A stretch of 64,000 bases of DNA from Euryodendron excelsum (taxonomy: Eukaryota; Streptophyta; Magnoliopsida; Ericales; Pentaphylacaceae). The notes under the pieces are model-generated. The model worked only from the letters and a program-made list of their open reading frames with translations. It was not told where the DNA came from and did not search any database. Positions 60,387-64,000 of the stretch are shown in pieces. Every line of letters begins with the position of its first letter. Position 1 is the first letter of the stretch. The DNA is taken from NCBI GenBank assembly GCA_033060915.1, contig CM065387.1:40872501-40936500 (forward strand). Reading direction: 5' to 3'. Made by a program: the position numbers and the translations under genes.

Positions 60387-62430
60387 CTAACTGCAAACTA
60401 GCATAAATCCCATAGATCCCGTACTAAAGCAACCGAGGTTACCACCAGGCGCAACACCAAGTTGGTTGCAATAGTCAGTGTAGTACTGGACCCGGGCATT
60501 GACAATATCAGGCCTTTTTCCGTCGCATTCAACATTTCCATTGATGGCTCGGATTGTTGCCCCGAACCCTTGTCCGGAATTTATGATGGCATGAACGATC
60601 CTCATCCAAAACCACAAGGCGGTCTTGAACGACACAACTGGATCGGTTGCCACAATTTCCGGATTGTTTATTCCATCGAACCCAATGCTTTCTCCGGCGG
60701 CCCCATAGTTGAAGTTCCATGACAGCTGAAGAGGACCTCTGCCATAGTAACTCTTGTTTGCTGCACACGGGTACCTGGTATTTGTTTGGTCACAGTAGTC
60801 CAGAGAGGCACCATTTGTCTCTTCTATATTGCAAAAAACTGCACAAAATAAAATGGTAGAACTGCTAATTCAGGATATGCCCGTAAAAACAAATATTGAT
60901 CGTGTGATATTCCTTTCACCCACCTCTCTCTCTCTCTCTCTCTAAAAAAACAAAAAGGGATCGGATCTGGTATTCAGGGCTGATCCGATTATTACACAGT
61001 CGGGTCTGTAGATACCAAATCCAATCAACTAAATGCGGATCCGGATCGAATCTAGACCTGACTCATTACGTTGACAGGCCTATATACATCAACCAGTGTC
61101 AAAATAAATCGTCTCGGACTTTTTCTTGTTGGAAATAATTCATCAGGAGCCACCTTTCAATCCGAAGGTTTCATCTCTTTAAGAAGGAAGAAGTGAAACC
61201 TCGAAGATAAGGAAGCGAAAGCTCAGCTTAATATGGCTTCAAAGCTAGACTAGAAGGCAAATAGCAAGAGCCCCGCCAAAGTGAAATTTTCCGAGGACTA
61301 AAGGTAACTAGTCGCCGTATAATACGAAACAAAGTATGAACATAAGCTATAGGAGGGCAGGGTGCAGGCCAACTCTACTGAGAACTTAACTTAAGAGTTG
61401 TTCCATCCTTCACTTACAGCTTTACCTAGAAGTCGAAGTCATGTTCCTGTCCCTTCAACTATTAGTCCATTGACTAAGCTGGGGCTTGTACTGAACCGGG
61501 CTTCATTCAACTCAATCACTTGGCAAGGGGGTTGTAGGGGTATTTGGTCTACTAACTCCAGGCTCAGGTGGGGGAAAGGAAATGGAATCAACTCGACCAA
61601 AGCTGATACCACAATTCTAATGGATAATCTTCGTGACCACTTAGCTCTTACTAGTACTATAGGAGCTATAGGTATAAAAGAGGACCAACTATCTTCCTTA
61701 GGGATGTATTTAATAGAAAAGAATTGCCGATCCTAGATATCTAGTTAAATATAGTAGCTTATCAGAGGGGAATGTGAAAACAACAATAGATCCACATGAA
61801 GGTCCATACAGAAATAATTGGTAAAGTCGAGAAAGAGAAAGAGGTCAAATATTAGATAACAGCAAGCGAGGCAGTTTGATTGGCTTGATAGAAACCGAAG
61901 TGAGGAGTGGAAAGGTGGCTAGAATTACCATATCCTTGGGGAAGGATTGTACTATAAAAAGTAGACATTTATGGTGTGTGTGTATATATATACACATAAA
62001 TAGAAAGAGGGCAAATCTTACTTCCTGTTTCATGTGTGGCATGGGCAAAGAAAGCAGCAATTTCGCGCCGAGAATCATCAAGCGTGCCAGTCGTGCCAAA
62101 CGCGGAGGAGTAATTGAGGGCGTCAAGAAATGCCGATCGCGTGAAGAAGGTCTTTCCAGGACATCCTGGAGGAGCTTGATTAATTATCCCATCAAAGAAT
62201 GCCTCTGTGACAATATCAGGAACCGAAACACCATTAGAACTGGCACAAGGGCCCGATTGGCAACCTGGACCACAGTAGTCAATGCCAGTGCCACAATAGC
62301 CAAACTTGCTGCAGCATAGACTTGCAGCACAACCACAGGTCTGAGCTACTACAATTTCTGGCAAGATTCGGCCGAGAATTCCAGCCAGAATGATTGTTAG
62401 TAGGTTGTTTTTTAAACTAAGGGATGCCAT
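60387..62430 (-). CDS. Class IV endochitinase (GH19 with hevein domain), gene 3, intact
   Basis: CDS complement(join(60387..60838, 62022..62430)): 409 + 452 nt, 286 codons plus stop; intron 1,183 bp, phase 1, donor after GGAA at 62022, acceptor GTGCAG before 60838. Signal peptide 1-29, hevein domain 30-62 with all eight Cys (32, 34, 39, 40, 46, 53, 57, 62), hinge, GH19 from about 72. Catalytic Glu134 (HATHETG) and Glu143 (NIEET) are present. The substrate-site motif reads [16 protein letters not shown], with Phe for the Tyr of gene 1 and AAG for PAG next to it. After ...NLGC there is a 13-residue tail ending GFMLVCS that gene 1 lacks. The promoter lacks the TATA box of gene 1 but keeps one W-box. 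Probably secreted; the tail might alter targeting. Confidence 0.93.
61130..61690. other. Organelle-like block in chitinase-3 intron
   Basis: Same block as 41940..42482 with small indels. An open stretch exists on the plus strand (61398..61736, containing [15 protein letters not shown]), but the copy A version is interrupted, so it is not taken as a gene. Confidence 0.35.
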
Positions 62431-62569
62431 TTTGGGAGAAAATATGTGGACAGTGTGCACAAGGGAAAGTGCTAGGAACCATATCATGTTTGGTGGTGTA
62501 CATGAAATTCAAGGTGCACATGCAAGTAACTATCTCTATCTAGAAACCGCGTCTACTTTGGCCTCTCTC

Positions 62570-62581
62570 TTGACCTTGACG
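62570..62581. promoter_or_regulatory. W-box upstream of chitinase gene 3
   Basis: TTGACCTTGACG: the first half keeps the WRKY core TTGAC[CT], the second has lost its last base. About 140 nt upstream of the ATG. Confidence 0.45.
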
Positions 62582-62865
62582 CCGGAATAAGAAGACTAAT
62601 AAACTGACATTTTACAATATGAATATGTTCCAGCCTGGATTGCATGGTTTACACAACCCAAAACCATATTGATGAGTTCTAGATTTTTTGGACTCTGAAC
62701 CAACCTGAGTGGATTATGGTTGATTGAGGTTGTTTTCAATTCGGTTTAGGATTGGATTGGTCCGGTTCGCTAGGGTTAGGGTCCCCTATTTGTATAAATT
62801 TTGATTTATTCATGTAAATATTTTGAAAATAAACTCAAATTAGACATGTCAATTGGGCCAGGCCA

Positions 62866-63577
62866 TGGCCTATTGGGCTCGGACCGGGCTTTGCAGACTT
62901 TCGCTAAATTTTGAGCCGGGTCAAAATTGGAAATGCTAAGCCCAAGCACAAGTCACGCTCTAAGGGTGGGCTCAAGCTGGGGCCTTAGGCTTTGGATTTG
63001 GGCTTGGGCTTTTGGGTGGGCTTTTGAGTGGGCTTGACAGGTTTTTGAGAGGGCTTGATCATTTTTTTTTTAGTTTTTTAAATTAGTAATTAATTTATAA
63101 ATTAATAATTAATAAGTAGTAATCACTAATAGTTAAAACTAAATTAGAGAATTAGTCAACTTATTAAAATCATTTTAAACTTATAAAGTATTGATTAATG
63201 TAAACTTATATGAACTATTAAATATATAAGACATACATTTTTAACTAATAATTGATAATCAATAATGATTCAACTAAGTTAGAAACTAAGTCAAACTCAT
63301 AAAGATTATACAAAAATATATAAATGATTAAACTTATAAAGTATTAATTAATGTAAATTTATATAAACTATTAATTATATAAAAATATACTATTACTTAT
63401 AAATTTATAATTTGGACTGGCCTAGGGTCGGGCTACCAAGGGTAAGGCTTGAGTTCGCCCATAGGAAGTCAGGCTTGGGTTGGGCTAGGCCCAAATCAGA
63501 CTCGGGTCAAGCTTTGGCTCAGTGGACTTAGGCCGGGCTCAACAGCCCATGGGCCTTGAACCAAATTTACATCCCTA
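62866..63577. repeat. Worn GGGCC/GGGCTTGGGCT-rich repeat specific to copy B
   Basis: Begins GACATGTCAATTGGGCC, with GGGCTTGGGCT-type motifs at both ends and a very AT-rich centre, and ends TTACATCCCTA. Copy A lacks it. Typical of non-autonomous plant repeats; class not determined. Confidence 0.55.
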
Positions 63578-63737
63578 AATTCATCATATTGAAATTATTG
63601 TACCATCTCCCAACAGTTTCCAAAGGTTGAAATGTACACCACCGAGTTGCTGGTTGGATGGATAAGAATTCAAGGAATGTTTTTTGACTGGATAATTGAG
63701 TTTGAGTTTTCATCATCGCAGATGAAGTTAAATTTAC

Positions 63738-63891
63738 TTTTTTTTTATTTATTGGAAAATGCCGAATGGCCATTACATAATGCCCGTAAGTGGCGTCAAG
63801 AGAAATCAAACGGCCTATAGAAGGCCTCCTTCATCCACACTCCTTGAGAATCAAAGTCACAAGCCATCCTGACTAAATGATGAACAGCTAC
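63738..63891 (-). mobile_element. LINE 3' tail, copy B, cut by a CACTA element
   Basis: Same A-rich 3' end and minus-strand reading as 43966..44160, interrupted at 63891. Confidence 0.55.
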
Positions 63892-64000
63892 CACTACAAG
63901 AAAAGGCACTATTTGCGACGGCTCACTGCCGTCGCAAATACTCAAAATGCAGTCGCAAATACTTATTTGCGACGGTTGAGTGACGGCATTTGAGGCGACA
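63892..64000. mobile_element. CACTA (En/Spm) transposon terminus, runs off the right edge
   Basis: Starts CACTACAAGAAAAGG, the classic terminus, followed by subterminal motifs TTTGCGACGG and CCGTCGCAAAT in both orientations (at least five in 100 bp). The 3-bp target copy would be TAC (63889..63891). The other end is outside the window. Confidence 0.85.

Larger units (their letters stand above)
54635..63891. repeat. Segmental duplication copy B
   Basis: Collinear with 35834..44120. It carries extra insertions (SINE, family M MITEs, about 700 bp of GGGCC-rich repeat, CACTA end) and lacks the two MITEs of copy A. The stretch 54640-56200 has no recognisable gene. Confidence 0.9.

Noticed and set aside
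61398..61736. A 112-codon plus-strand frame in the chitinase-3 intron as a gene
   Set aside because: The homologous stretch in copy A is interrupted, and it lies in the organelle-like block; no start context or protein family was recognised.
1..64000. CRISPR array, bacterial operon or phage-like system
   Set aside because: No regularly spaced direct repeats with unique spacers and no prokaryotic gene organisation; all tandem arrays are explained by LTR-internal repeats or microsatellites.

Overview
This is a gene-poor, AT-rich plant nuclear window, almost certainly eudicot. Evidence: spliced class IV (GH19) chitinase genes, a plant-type RBR E3 ligase fragment, Copia elements primed by initiator tRNA-Met, L1-type LINEs, a tRNA-derived SINE, a CACTA end, many MITEs and (AT)/(GA)/(CA) microsatellites. 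The species cannot be named from the sequence. I found no CRISPR array, operon or rRNA/tRNA gene.

Host genes. Three chitinase loci lie on the minus strand. Gene 1 (3072..6194) is intact: 273 aa, two exons, 2.3-kb phase-1 intron, TATA box, paired W-boxes and an AATAAA signal. Gene 3 (60387..62430) is intact: 286 aa with a 13-residue C-terminal tail. The middle copy (40435..43645) is a pseudogene: 1-bp frameshift in the hevein domain, a lost hevein Cys, and both catalytic Glu positions changed to Val. Its exon 2 is a mosaic of gene-1-like and gene-3-like sequence. Genes 2 and 3 sit in a segmental duplication (A about 35834..44120, B about 54635..63891). Each copy also carries a two-exon mini-gene for the RING2 part of an RBR ubiquitin ligase. 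The copies differ by clean insertions with target duplications: MITEs at 36621 and 42487 in A; a SINE at 56203, a MITE near 58354 and a CACTA end at 63892 in B.

Mobile DNA by region. 1..2528: minus-strand Copia gag and LTR/leader, cut by the window edge. 11451..15443: 5'-truncated LINE with a broken ORF2 and a 32-C run. 15909..21485: second LINE fragment (minus), split by a 4.82-kb solo LTR (16583..21403, TSD ATTGT). 21988..30186: small plus-strand Copia-like element (467-bp LTRs, TSD CCTAC/CCTAA) holding a complete minus-strand gag-only element (23712..29563, TSD CTTTT). 30349..35192: second solo LTR of the same 4.8-kb family (TSD ATATT). 44161..52700: intergenic DNA with MITEs and a MULE-like foldback. 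52742..54010: 1.27-kb solo LTR whose empty site survives near 9571.

The gene-level story is a small defence-chitinase family formed by duplication. One copy was lost through frameshift, active-site decay and recombination, and the two younger copies lack the TATA-containing promoter segment of gene 1. I see no convincing new biochemical system. The most unusual items are the mosaic chitinase pseudogene with a relic exon edge in its intron, the LTR that contains an extra primer-binding-site copy, and the datable nested and polymorphic insertions.
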